DNA of 64,000 nucleotides from Talaromyces rugulosus (Eukaryota > Ascomycota > Eurotiomycetes > Eurotiales > Trichocomaceae). The first letter of the stretch is position 1. Each line of letters begins with the position of its first letter. Positions 1-7,191 of this stretch are shown one piece after another. The notes under the pieces were generated by a model that saw only the letters and a list, made by a program, of their open reading frames with translations, did no database searches and was not told the DNA's origin. Where the stretch lies: positions 372,001 through 436,000 of the forward strand of contig NC_049563.1 in NCBI RefSeq assembly GCF_013368755.1, given 5' to 3'. The translations under genes were made by a program, and so were the position numbers.

Positions 1-448
1 GTCAACAGAACAAGATGCAGACAGCGACGGCGATGGCGGGGTTTCTGTGGTTCAGGATGAAACCCACCTATCGCTCATCCACCAGCCCCGTGAAGATGAT
101 GGCAATAAAGCACAGGCGATGAAGTTCTGGCCGCCGCTGGGCGCAGACACCAAAGAACTGCCAGCAGACGGGGTGGCCCTGACCAAACGCGCCATCGAGA
201 AAGCAGCAGTCCAGCCGTCGTTTCGCCCAACTCCCGTCATTCCGCGCTCGGGTGCGCTGAAGGTTTACAAGACGTTTATTCCGCGGTTCAGCGAGAACCA
301 GTACCTGAACCAAGCGTCGGGCAAGTTTGAATGCTGCAAGCAGGAATTCGCGACTGGAGACCAGCTCGCAACGCATTTGCTCTCGCACCGGGCACAGCGA
401 TTTATGTATGTTCCCCCTAAAGCTGTGGATTTGAACCATGCTAAGTAA
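1..448 (+). CDS. C-terminal part of a zinc-finger-like protein (5' end outside window)
   Basis: The frame is open from base 2 to the TAA at 446-448, so the gene starts left of the window; the first visible residues are acidic (about 148 codons visible). Near the C-terminus is a degenerate C2H2-like segment, with CC followed by F, L and an HLLSH pair. The two cysteines are adjacent instead of CxxC, so zinc binding is doubtful. Most of the visible part is proline- and charge-rich. I do not recognise the family. An internal GTG at 47 also opens this frame but has no reason to be a start. Codon use and a sharp stop support a real gene end. Confidence 0.6.
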   Translation, partial: STEQDADSDGDGGVSVVQDETHLSLIHQPREDDGNKAQAMKFWPPLGADTKELPADGVALTKRAIEKAAVQPSFRPTPVIPRSGALKVYKTFIPRFSENQYLNQASGKFECCKQEFATGDQLATHLLSHRAQRFMYVPPKAVDLNHAK

Positions 449-920
449 TTCCTAGATGTCCCATGTGTAGAAAGAGCATGCAGTCAGTCACCGCGCTAGT
501 GTCTCATGCGGAGAACAGCCAGAAATGCGGCCTATCTCGGCGCAGCGACGCATCGGCGATCATGGCGATTATAACTGGGGGGCTGGTCACAGCGGATCGG
601 TGGATTGACGAGGACCACTATAATTTGAAGTACGAGGCGGCCACTCACTTTTGAGTTACGGTCAAATTCCAGATACCAGGCAGCAGCATAACCGACGGTT
701 CCTGAGCCGGATCCCCACAGCCCCACGTTACATTTTATTACTACGTATGTACTTGAATACTATTTTGAGGAGAAAGTGGTTTGCAGCTAGTCAGGAGATG
801 TGTCATAGACTACTATCAGACAGCTAAACAATGATATCACGTTCCAAACTTGAACTTGCAAACAATCATCATCGTCATAAACCGGGTATTGTGCATCGCA
901 TCAGCATAACTCTAATCAAC
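449..920. other. intergenic, 3' flanks of converging genes
   Basis: Lies between the stop of the partial plus-strand gene and the stop of the minus-strand CYSTM gene. Short frames here are interrupted and have no recognisable motif. I see no RNA gene or repeat. Confidence 0.5.
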
Positions 921-1275
921 CTAGCAGCACTCCTCGAGACACTCGAACGCGCAGAGACCGGCGCAGCTGAAAGAGAAATTAGCCATATTCCCCTAAAATC
1001 GTGTTGTCAAAGAAAAACGTACCATCCGCAGCACACATTACAGCAGCCACCACCACCGCGGAGTTTCATTTGCTCGGATTCTGGCGAGGGCTATCATACA
1101 TCAGTATAGACCATTTAGTTATATAAGGGTTTTTTGGACGTACAGCGTGCTGCTCGCCGGTGTAGCTGGCGGGTTGCTCCATGGTCATAGTGGAGGCATT
1201 CCAGGTAGGCTGCTGGGATTGCTCGTCCTGGGGCTTGGCGGACTTGAAGAGGCCGAGGAAACCGTTTTCGAACAT
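921..1275 (-). CDS. small CYSTM-type cysteine-rich protein
   Basis: Three exons: 1275-1144, 1090-1023 and 966-921, with introns of 53 and 56 nt that start GTACGT and end TAG and CAG. All phases fit and give 81 aa. The N-terminal half is hydrophilic and Gln/Ser/Thr-rich. The C-terminus reads MKLRGGGG followed by a Cys-rich stretch with the motifs CCNVCC, GCCAGLCA and ECLEECC at the very end. This matches the cysteine-rich transmembrane module (CYSTM), whose known members are tail-anchored proteins linked to stress tolerance. A poly(A)-like run lies directly upstream of the ATG on the coding strand. An alternative start upstream in the same frame is less likely because the CYSTM family begins with a short MFxxxFG-like leader. 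No continuous frame covers this gene, so ORF-based annotation would miss it. Confidence 0.85.
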
Positions 1276-2129
1276 CTTTTTTTTTTTTTTTTTAAGATAT
1301 CGAAATTGAGAGAGATTGGATTTGATAGAGAGAACGAGTATGAAACTGAAACTGAGAAGAGTGAGTGGGAAAGAAAGGGAATCAGGAGAACGAGCGCAAT
1401 TTAAGCAAGAAAGGAAGCCGGGTCCACTTTGCGCTCGGTACGGTACCGTACCGTCGGCCAACGTGTCTCAAAAGCTTAGCCTGGGCGTTGGCCCACCGGG
1501 CCACACAGGTCACTCGGTCACGCGTAATCATCAGCCACATTTACACTCTTTACGTATCATTATTTAATTTTATTAATATGTACCGTTCTGCCCAATTTAT
1601 TAATAGAATGGTACTACGTCCGTACGTATATGCGCACCGCCACGCTGTGGAGACGTGCACTGTTTGTATTCCCCTGTACAGCCCTGTAGACTAACGGTGA
1701 TAGGCGCTGCCGTCTACCCGTCTCACTCCGCAGAGTGTAATGTAATTACCGGCGCCATCATTATTGACTGTTCCGTGTATCCGGCGCGCCGCTGGCTAGC
1801 TGAAGCTGAAACCCTGAAGCCTGGGAGGCTGGGCGAGGGCCTGGGGCTAGAGCCTAGCTGAGCGAGTTGCATATGCTCTGCATGTTGTGCAAGGAGAAAA
1901 AGTGCAGAAAACTGAGCAAATCGAAGAGATCGTTCTTATCTCTCTGCCAAGCCCGGATCTCGCGCCGAAGTCACATGATCTGGATGGCTGTCGTTCCTTC
2001 CGCGAACCGCTTCAAACTTTCCGACTGGCTGACTGACTTGACTCTGCCACTGCCACCAGGGCTGGTCCCGATCTGAACCTACACAAAAAGCATTCTCTTC
2101 AAACTCTTCTCGCTCAGCAGAAAAACAAA
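1276..2129. promoter_or_regulatory. divergent intergenic region
   Basis: Separates the CYSTM gene (minus) from the membrane protein gene (plus), so it should hold both promoters. Visible items: a near-palindromic GGTACGGTACCGTACCG at 1438-1454 and an ACGCGT at 1520-1525. The small frames inside look accidental. Confidence 0.4.
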
Positions 2130-2708
2130 ATGGCAGACGTCCAAGAAACCCGCGCCAAAGACTTTATCCGCTTCAAAAACTTCGCAGCATGGACTTTTAT
2201 CGTCGGCGCGCCCGTGCTGCTGGCCATGCCGCCACGCAAACTCGACCTGCACAGTTTCGCGCTGACCTCGGCGTTTGCGGTGTCTGCGAACCATTTATAT
2301 CGTCAACGGAATCCCGCGGGGAGGGGGATATTGGATGAGACTGGGGTGCGGGTTTTTGCGCGTGAAGATAAAGAGGATGGGCCGGCGAATTTGTTCAAGC
2401 AGCTGCCTACGGAACGAGCGGCAGAGGTACAGGCGCAGTTGCGCGCGGCAAAGGAAGCGTCCTTGACAAACCAGACAGAATTGGACAAGTACAAGTCGGC
2501 GACGCAGTTTCAGGATCGGTCACTACCGGAAAAGATCTGGATGGGTGCGGAGACGGAGGGCTGGAAGGAAAGACGGCTGCGTGAGGAGCAGCAGGCGCTG
2601 GCTGAGGGAAAGGGGTATGGCGATTTGATCATGGAGCATATCTGGGACGTGTGGAATTGGGGGAAGCCCGAGGACAAGAATGACAACAATACGGATGGAA
2701 AGAAGTGA
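2130..2708 (+). CDS. conserved fungal small membrane protein (often annotated rhomboid family)
   Basis: Single exon, 192 aa. ATG at 2130 follows AACAAA, a good fungal context. Two hydrophobic segments lie at about residues 20-36 and 45-58, followed by a charged, probably coiled-coil region rich in Glu, Lys and Arg and a WNWGKPED tail. Eurotiomycete genomes carry similar proteins under the name 'rhomboid family membrane protein' (from memory), but no GxSx plus His protease pair is visible here, so I do not infer protease activity. Localisation is uncertain; the size and two-helix layout would suit an organelle membrane protein. Confidence 0.75.
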   Translation: MADVQETRAKDFIRFKNFAAWTFIVGAPVLLAMPPRKLDLHSFALTSAFAVSANHLYRQRNPAGRGILDETGVRVFAREDKEDGPANLFKQLPTERAAEVQAQLRAAKEASLTNQTELDKYKSATQFQDRSLPEKIWMGAETEGWKERRLREEQQALAEGKGYGDLIMEHIWDVWNWGKPEDKNDNNTDGKK

Positions 2709-3725
2709 TCTTTTTTTTTTTTCAATTACATACTGTACATTACTGTAACATATCCAACGACTTATTGATAATAGCACAAGAACATTGAGGTCAAGATTTT
2801 TATTTATTTATATCTATCTAAACGGAGTGTGCCAGTTTCGGGGCTGACACAAACCGAAAGCATGTAATAATGACCGGTGATCAGCCGTTCATCTTGCGCA
2901 TCTCGAATCTGTAGATTCAACAATAACAACAACATTTGAAAATGCCCGAAGGCGATGGGTATCATATCATCTCTTTCTCGTCACCAATGCCAAAAGGCAG
3001 TGTCATCAACATTCATATCATCACCAGTAATAATGCCATTTGGCAGAAAGGGTATCTCAACATCAAACACCAGCGCTATGCAGAGTCACAACAATTGAAT
3101 AAAACAAAACAAAACAAGAACAAAACATTTGAAAATTTGAAAATTTGAACAGAAATCCCCGGGGATACAAATTTGAAAGCAAAGTTTTTTTGAAGAAAAA
3201 GATCAAGAAGTAAATCAAAAGAAGAAGAAGAAAAAAGACTCTGTGGGACAAGTCCCAAATTCAACATATCAATCCCTAGGCAATTGCCTTTCGTCCCCTT
3301 TTTTGAGCCAGGTAAACCCGGTCAAATATCTCATCAGGCCATAGGCCGCTCGTCCCCTGTATTGATGTGCCAGTTTCGAACCTCGACACACAATATAATA
3401 TCAACTCAGGCCATTGGCCTCTCATCGTCCCCATGCCGGGATATCAATGATCAATTGATTCCACGGTCAGAAAAAAAAAAGACCAAAGGTCTATCGTCCT
3501 CAACTTGCACAGGCCTCAGGTCCTGGCGACCTCCCGAAAGAAAGAAAAAAGCCTCAAGGGCATGTAAAACCATTGTCCAACCCGATTTCCAGATGGATAT
3601 ACCACTGGGAGCTACCCAGGGTAAATCATAAAAGGCAATAATGCCAGTACAGACCAAATGAGAGTTCTGCTCAGATACATGATGTGAAAATAAAAGAAGA
3701 AAAAAAAAACAGAACAAACAAAAAG

Positions 3726-3833
3726 CGGATGGCATGATCACGAGCATGCGCTCATCCGTAAAATCCGGAATGGAATCACGGGCCCATGTCCAGAGGTATC
3801 CGAGTGGTGCAATCACGAGTACACGCTGATCAG
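3726..3833 (-). repeat. bulged-hairpin units 1-3 of the ATCAC-loop family
   Basis: Unit 1 (3726-3758): outer arms CGGATG/CATCCG, inner arms GCATG/CATGC, loop ATCACGAG, and a GCT bulge on the 3' side. Unit 2 (3767-3791) is degenerate: GGA-ATGG pairs with CCAT-G-TCC around a loop that contains ATCACGGG. Unit 3 (3801-3833): inner arms GTGCA/TACAC with one C/A mismatch (a G-U pair on minus), loop ATCACGAG and bulge GCT; its outer arms no longer pair. A partial copy at 4068-4085 has inner arms GTACG/CGTAC around ATCACAAG. Confidence 0.8.
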
Positions 3834-3888
3834 ATAAAGATAAAGTATCCCGGTTAAGGGAGATGCAATTTAGATGGCAGAAGATGTG

Positions 3889-4016
3889 TCCCCGGAGGGA
3901 AGATGTAAACCCAAGATGAGGGCAAAAGATGTCGGAAGATGTAAAGTAATTCCCGGAGGGTAAATATTAAACCCAAGATAGGGACAGAAGATGTCAAAAG
4001 ATGTAAGCCCGAGGCT
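3889..4016. repeat. two tandem copies of a 62-bp unit
   Basis: Copies start at 3889 (TCCCCGGAGGGAAGATGTAA) and 3951 (TCCCGGAGGGTAAATATTAA). Each carries a CCC-GGA-GGG hairpin, then ACCCAAGATGAGGG or ACCCAAGATAGGG, then purine-rich AGATGT words. The copies are diverged by substitutions and small indels. Confidence 0.7.
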
Positions 4017-4103
4017 CATCAAGACGTTTAAAAGAGGAGGAAGAAGAAGAGGGAGAAGGAGTAGACGGTACGATCACAAGCGTACACAATCCAAAAATAA
4101 AAG

Positions 4104-4275
4104 CCAATGGCACGATCACGAGCATGCTCTCATTGGGAAAACAAGATACCAGTGGTGCGATCACGAGCGCACGCTCACTGGAAGAAATCACTGATGGTGC
4201 GATCACGGGCGCACGCTCATCAGGAAATTAAAATTAAGAGGTTCGATGGTGCGATCACGAGCGCACGCTCATCGA
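4104..4275 (-). repeat. four tandem bulged hairpins with compensatory stem changes
   Basis: Units at 4104-4136, 4149-4181, 4191-4223 and 4243-4275 share one design: a 6-bp outer stem, a 5-bp inner stem, an 8-nt loop and a 3-nt bulge. Outer arms are CCAATG/CATTGG, CCAGTG/CACTGG, CTGATG/CATCAG and TCGATG/CATCGA, all complementary yet all different. Inner arms are GTGCG/CGCAC in three units and GCACG/CATGC in the first, where the single C/A mismatch is a G-U wobble on minus. Loops are ATCACGAG (three) or ATCACGGG (one). The bulge is GCT or TCT. Spacing is 42-52 bp. Confidence 0.9.
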
Positions 4276-4352
4276 CCTATTTAAAAGAGTTCCAGAAGTT
4301 CAGGGTGGTGGGGAGCTAGCTCAACCCAGGGACCGGCGTCAGAAGCATCTGC

Positions 4353-4895
4353 TTAAGAGAGCTCGATAACGCTCATCAGCTCGGTCAAGAGTGTCATGGT
4401 GAGCGAGGGTGCTTCACCCATGACAATGTCGCCTTCGATGTCAATTTGGGTATGGAGGCCATTCGTATTGGCATACGAGAACTGGCTCCATTCAGGAGGC
4501 GCCGGAGCGTCCTCCATGGAAGTGTCTTTGGGTTCCCAATTGACTTTCTCCCAGAAGGTAGGTTCTGGGCGAGGAGGAGGAGGAGGAGTGTAGCGAAGGG
4601 CTTGAGTCCCCTTTCGGGGGCTCTTCTGGACTTTGTTCTGGTTCCAGTTACGGGGCTGACGAGAGCCACCGCGGCTGTTGCGACCACGGTAGGGACCAGG
4701 GATGTTCTGGCGTCCCAATGGAAATGACGATGGAGTTGCAAGTTCCATGCCACCCATAGCAATGTTCCCATCAGCGTCCTTGGCTGGAAGTCTCTGCTTG
4801 GTGGGCCGGTTTGACCTGCGGCGGCGGTTGTTTGAATTGAAGTCGCGGCGACCTCCACGTCGACCGTTCTGAGGCTGTTGACAGTGGAAGGCCAT
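4353..4895 (-). CDS. basic RGG-rich low-complexity protein, lineage-specific
   Basis: Single exon, 180 aa. The start codon follows a pyrimidine-rich leader typical of fungal 5' UTRs. Residues 11-35 and 67-97 are packed with Arg, Gly, Asn and Gln (RRGGRR, RRRR, GRNSRGG), like RNA-binding RGG regions. Residues 104-112 form a Pro tract. The C-terminal third is acidic. A motif of the form D-x-(D/E)-G-(N/D)-I-(A/V)-M-G occurs twice, at about 40-48 and 152-160. No folded domain or zinc knuckle is visible. The hairpin array begins 78 bp past the stop on the same strand, so it may be this gene's 3' UTR. An origin as a Gag-like relic cannot be excluded, but no pol-like frame is nearby. Function unknown; RNA binding is inferred only from composition. 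Confidence 0.6.
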   Translation of the reverse strand: MAFHCQQPQNGRRGGRRDFNSNNRRRRSNRPTKQRLPAKDADGNIAMGGMELATPSSFPLGRQNIPGPYRGRNSRGGSRQPRNWNQNKVQKSPRKGTQALRYTPPPPPRPEPTFWEKVNWEPKDTSMEDAPAPPEWSQFSYANTNGLHTQIDIEGDIVMGEAPSLTMTLLTELMSVIELS

Positions 4896-5111
4896 GATGA
4901 AAGAGTGGCAGAAAAGGTTTGGTAAGAAGAAGAAGTTTGAAAGGTAAGAATTTTCAAAAGCAACAAGTGTGACCTTGCTTGAACTAATGCTTGTATCAGC
5001 TGTCCGGATCTCGAAGAAGGTGAGCGGAAGTTATTGAAGGGGTTCCAACGACACAGGTCTCGTCAGGTTCTTCCAGATATCAAGAAAAATCAAAATGCAA
5101 TTCTCAATCGG

Positions 5112-5345
5112 TTACGTTTTTTTTTGTTTTGTTTTTTTACGTCCGACGATTTTTTTTTTAAACACGCAAAAACCCGGTCCGCCTGGAGCTCTTTTATTAC
5201 TGCGCGAAGGGGCCTTCAAGTAACTGTTTTTAAAGAGGAGTGCCGGATCAGGGACAGAAGAATCAGAAAAGCAAGGTGAAGAGGAAAAGAAAGAAAAGAG
5301 CAGAAGGGCGAGCAGAGAGGCTGCTTTTAAGACTGAGGGTGACAT
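5112..5345 (-). CDS. possible small secreted peptide precursor, doubtful
   Basis: A 77-aa frame with an ATG at 5345, about 85 bp downstream of a TATA box on the same strand. It begins with a hydrophobic stretch rich in Leu, Ala, Phe and Ser (residues 6-24), like a signal peptide, and contains a Lys-Arg pair followed by APGGPGFCVF, as a Kex2-type product might. The end of the frame runs through A-homopolymers and encodes only Lys-rich residues. It may instead be accidental sequence in the 5' leader of the RGG-protein mRNA. Confidence 0.2.
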   Translation of the reverse strand: MSPSVLKAASLLALLLFSFFSSSPCFSDSSVPDPALLFKNSYLKAPSRSNKRAPGGPGFCVFKKKIVGRKKTKQKKT

Positions 5346-5426
5346 CACTGACCCTGAGCAGTATGCTGTCTGACAGTTAGCTTTCCATGGAACGAGGTCG
5401 GCAGTTGATGTTATTAATAGCAGCAT

Positions 5427-5434
5427 TTTATATA
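5427..5434 (-). promoter_or_regulatory. TATA box
   Basis: TATATAAA on the minus strand, upstream of the frame at 5345 and of the RGG-protein gene at 4895. It suggests a transcription start near 5330-5410 and a long or spliced leader. Confidence 0.5.
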
Positions 5435-5462
5435 AACCATGGTTGGAAAAGCAATTCATGTA

Positions 5463-5552
5463 CCTGAAAGTGTCCCGAATAGGGAAAGTAGCTGGGAGAC
5501 GGCTCGAGACTCAGTTCGACCCCCTGAAAACTGCCAGAATAGGGAAAGTAGC
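5463..5552 (-). promoter_or_regulatory. duplicated upstream element, 60-bp period
   Basis: Two about 30-bp copies, at 5463-5492 and 5523-5552, share GAATAGGGAAAGTAGC (on minus GCTACTTTCCCTATTC). They lie 30-120 bp upstream of the TATA box on the minus strand, where tandem activator sites would be expected. The first copy also forms a TCCC-GAATA-GGGA hairpin. Confidence 0.5.
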
Positions 5553-5992
5553 AAATGGAATCGTCTTTTATCAGTGACGGTCTCTCTTTACTGACAGCGT
5601 GGCAAGCCAATCACATATTTTGATTCCAGGAGAGCCCCGTATCAGGTACTGCTATATATAGTCTGGGATCGAGTCAACGGCTCAGACAGACGTCATTTAT
5701 AGATGCTTTCTCAGGGGAATTCTCAGGGGAAACTCTCCAGTATGATGTATCAGGATGGGAAAAACAAGGCTGCATTATGAGCGTAATACTGGAATTGATG
5801 CTCGATCTGTGAGTGTGTAATATTTAAATAGAATCCATTTCTCGTTGGGGTATCAAGCGTATCAACTTGTGTTCATGCATAGCCGGCTATCTCCGACCCA
5901 CGACGGAAAACAACGGCGACAAAAGGACACTCATAATAACAACAGCATTGCTCTGAAGAGTCCAGACCGTCGTAGACTAGACAGTTGATGAT
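5553..5992. other. intergenic, nothing recognised
   Basis: The stretch between the duplicated element and the stop of the next minus-strand gene. It has short AT-rich parts and a direct repeat of TCTCAGGGGAA (5709-5732), but no gene-like frame. Confidence 0.4.
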
Positions 5993-6828
5993 TTAATCTG
6001 CCTTGTGTCGTTTTCGAATTGCCCGATCGGGCTTAGTAGCAGCAGCAACAGCGTCGTTGGTCCCGCTACTACGTCTTCGCTTCTTGCCTGGTTCGTCGAG
6101 CTGAACCCGCCGCTGCTCCTCGCGCAGTCGCAGGCGTCGCTCGACCTGCTCAGAGATGTCGTCCTTCTGCAGGGCCACGGGGACATAGTTGCTGACGTCG
6201 TCGTCGGCCCCAGGGATCGCCCGTTTTGTTCTAGTCCGTTTTCCCATCCCAGAAGATTCCGTATCGGCGTCATTGTCCGTCCTGCTACGCTTCTGCCCGG
6301 GGCGGACATTCTGATAAGACTCGCTGGAGCTGTTGTTCTCCATTTTGGATGTAGAAGCACGTTGTTGCGACTTGGGCGCCGCGTGGATTTTTCGCTTGCC
6401 GTTGTTGTGCGTCTCTCGTGTGTCTATCTTCGCGGCAAACTTCTGTTTATTCTTTGTAAAAACTTGTCAGCTTAAAAAACATATCCTGAATCCTGAGTCA
6501 TAGAACTAACAAGTTGCTCACGCAGTAGCGAAAAGCTCTCCACCAGCTTCTGCGCGCTGTCCAGCACCTGGTCAACAGCTCTGTCCGTTTCGGCGGTGTT
6601 TTTCGCGAGCGATTTGACGAGTGTTAGATGCGATGAAAGACTAGATTCGTGGGTGTTTATCATCTGCATGTATATGTACAAGGGAGATGTCAGTAAAAGC
6701 TCTGGAAAGAGATGAAGCTAGAAGGTATAGGAAGCTCTTACGTCTGCCAACGGCGGCGAGTGCGGCGATGCGTCTGCTCCGTCGCCCGCGCTGGGTATTG
6801 TCGTCTGCTGGTTTGAAATCGGTCCCAT
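5993..6828 (-). CDS. basic nuclear coiled-coil protein, family not recognised
   Basis: Three exons: 6828-6742, 6663-6511 and 6442-5993, all in phase, giving 229 aa. Residues about 30-82 form a likely coiled coil (regular Leu/Val spacing with many charged residues). The C-terminal half is very basic with several nuclear-localisation-like clusters (KKRRR, RKRHK). It also holds the segment DISEQVERRLRLREEQRR, predicted helical. The first intron starts GTAAGA and ends CATGCAG; the second starts GTTAGT, with a branch-like CTGAC before its AACAG end. An alternative donor GTGAGC sits 10 bp upstream in exon 2 but breaks the frame. The architecture would suit a chromatin or kinetochore accessory protein, but I have no motif that proves it. 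Confidence 0.7.
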
Positions 6829-7191
6829 TATATGCGTACACCCGTGAGGCAGTTTTCAGTGGTTTATTTTCCTCTGCGTCGTGTTAGTGTTGGGCGAGAT
6901 TGGCGCGACAGGGCTGGATGGTGCGGAGGTGAAGTTTTATTTAAGCATCGGGGCAGATCGTGGATGAGGTCCCCACATGAACCCAGTTGCCCTGGAACTA
7001 GCTGCATCGTCGCTAGTACGCTTTGGTGCTGGTGGCGCTATCGCTATCGCTATCGCCGAACTATGTTTTATCTCCGCGTCTACAATTACTACGCCCGTAC
7101 AGACTCTACAGAAGGCAAGGCAATGTGACTAAATCATTATTTATGCAGCATACATATAGAAAAACACAATCCAATATTAATTACACAATCA

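Larger units (their letters stand above)
2828..4275 (-). repeat. dense array of short hairpins with covarying stems (candidate structured RNA)
   Basis: About twenty perfect or near-perfect short inverted repeats occur in 1.45 kb. Examples, left arm to right arm: 2828-2851, 2988-2999, 3034-3045, 3155-3166, 3245-3256, 3279-3288, 3337-3347, 3366-3390, 3409-3419, 3481-3491, 3518-3532, 3605-3619, 3634-3645, 3726-3758, 3767-3791, 3889-3900, 4006-4016, 4068-4085, and four units in 4104-4275. Stem sequences differ but both arms change together. Two hairpins (2828 and 3366) share 13 identical bases, TGTGCCAGTTTCG. Three (3279, 3337, 3409) are followed by a TCGTCCCC-like tag within a few bases, and 3481 by TCGTCCTC. 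Linkers are A-rich on plus, so U-rich in a minus-strand RNA. Internal C/A mismatches on plus are G-U wobbles on minus, which favours minus transcription. No protein frame explains the region. Confidence 0.8.

Noticed and set aside
3451..3816. 121-aa minus-strand frame
   Set aside because: Runs through the hairpin array and has no motif; composition reflects A-rich linkers read on minus.
4188..4230. Hammerhead-like CTGATG...CATCAGGAAA in unit 7
   Set aside because: The core lacks the CUGANGA/GAAA arrangement; CATCAG simply pairs with CTGATG as in the other units.
4104..4275. CRISPR-like array of repeats 42-52 bp apart
   Set aside because: The host is a eukaryote. The repeat arms vary, the 'spacers' are A-rich linkers and there are no cas genes. 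Hairpin covariation explains the pattern better.
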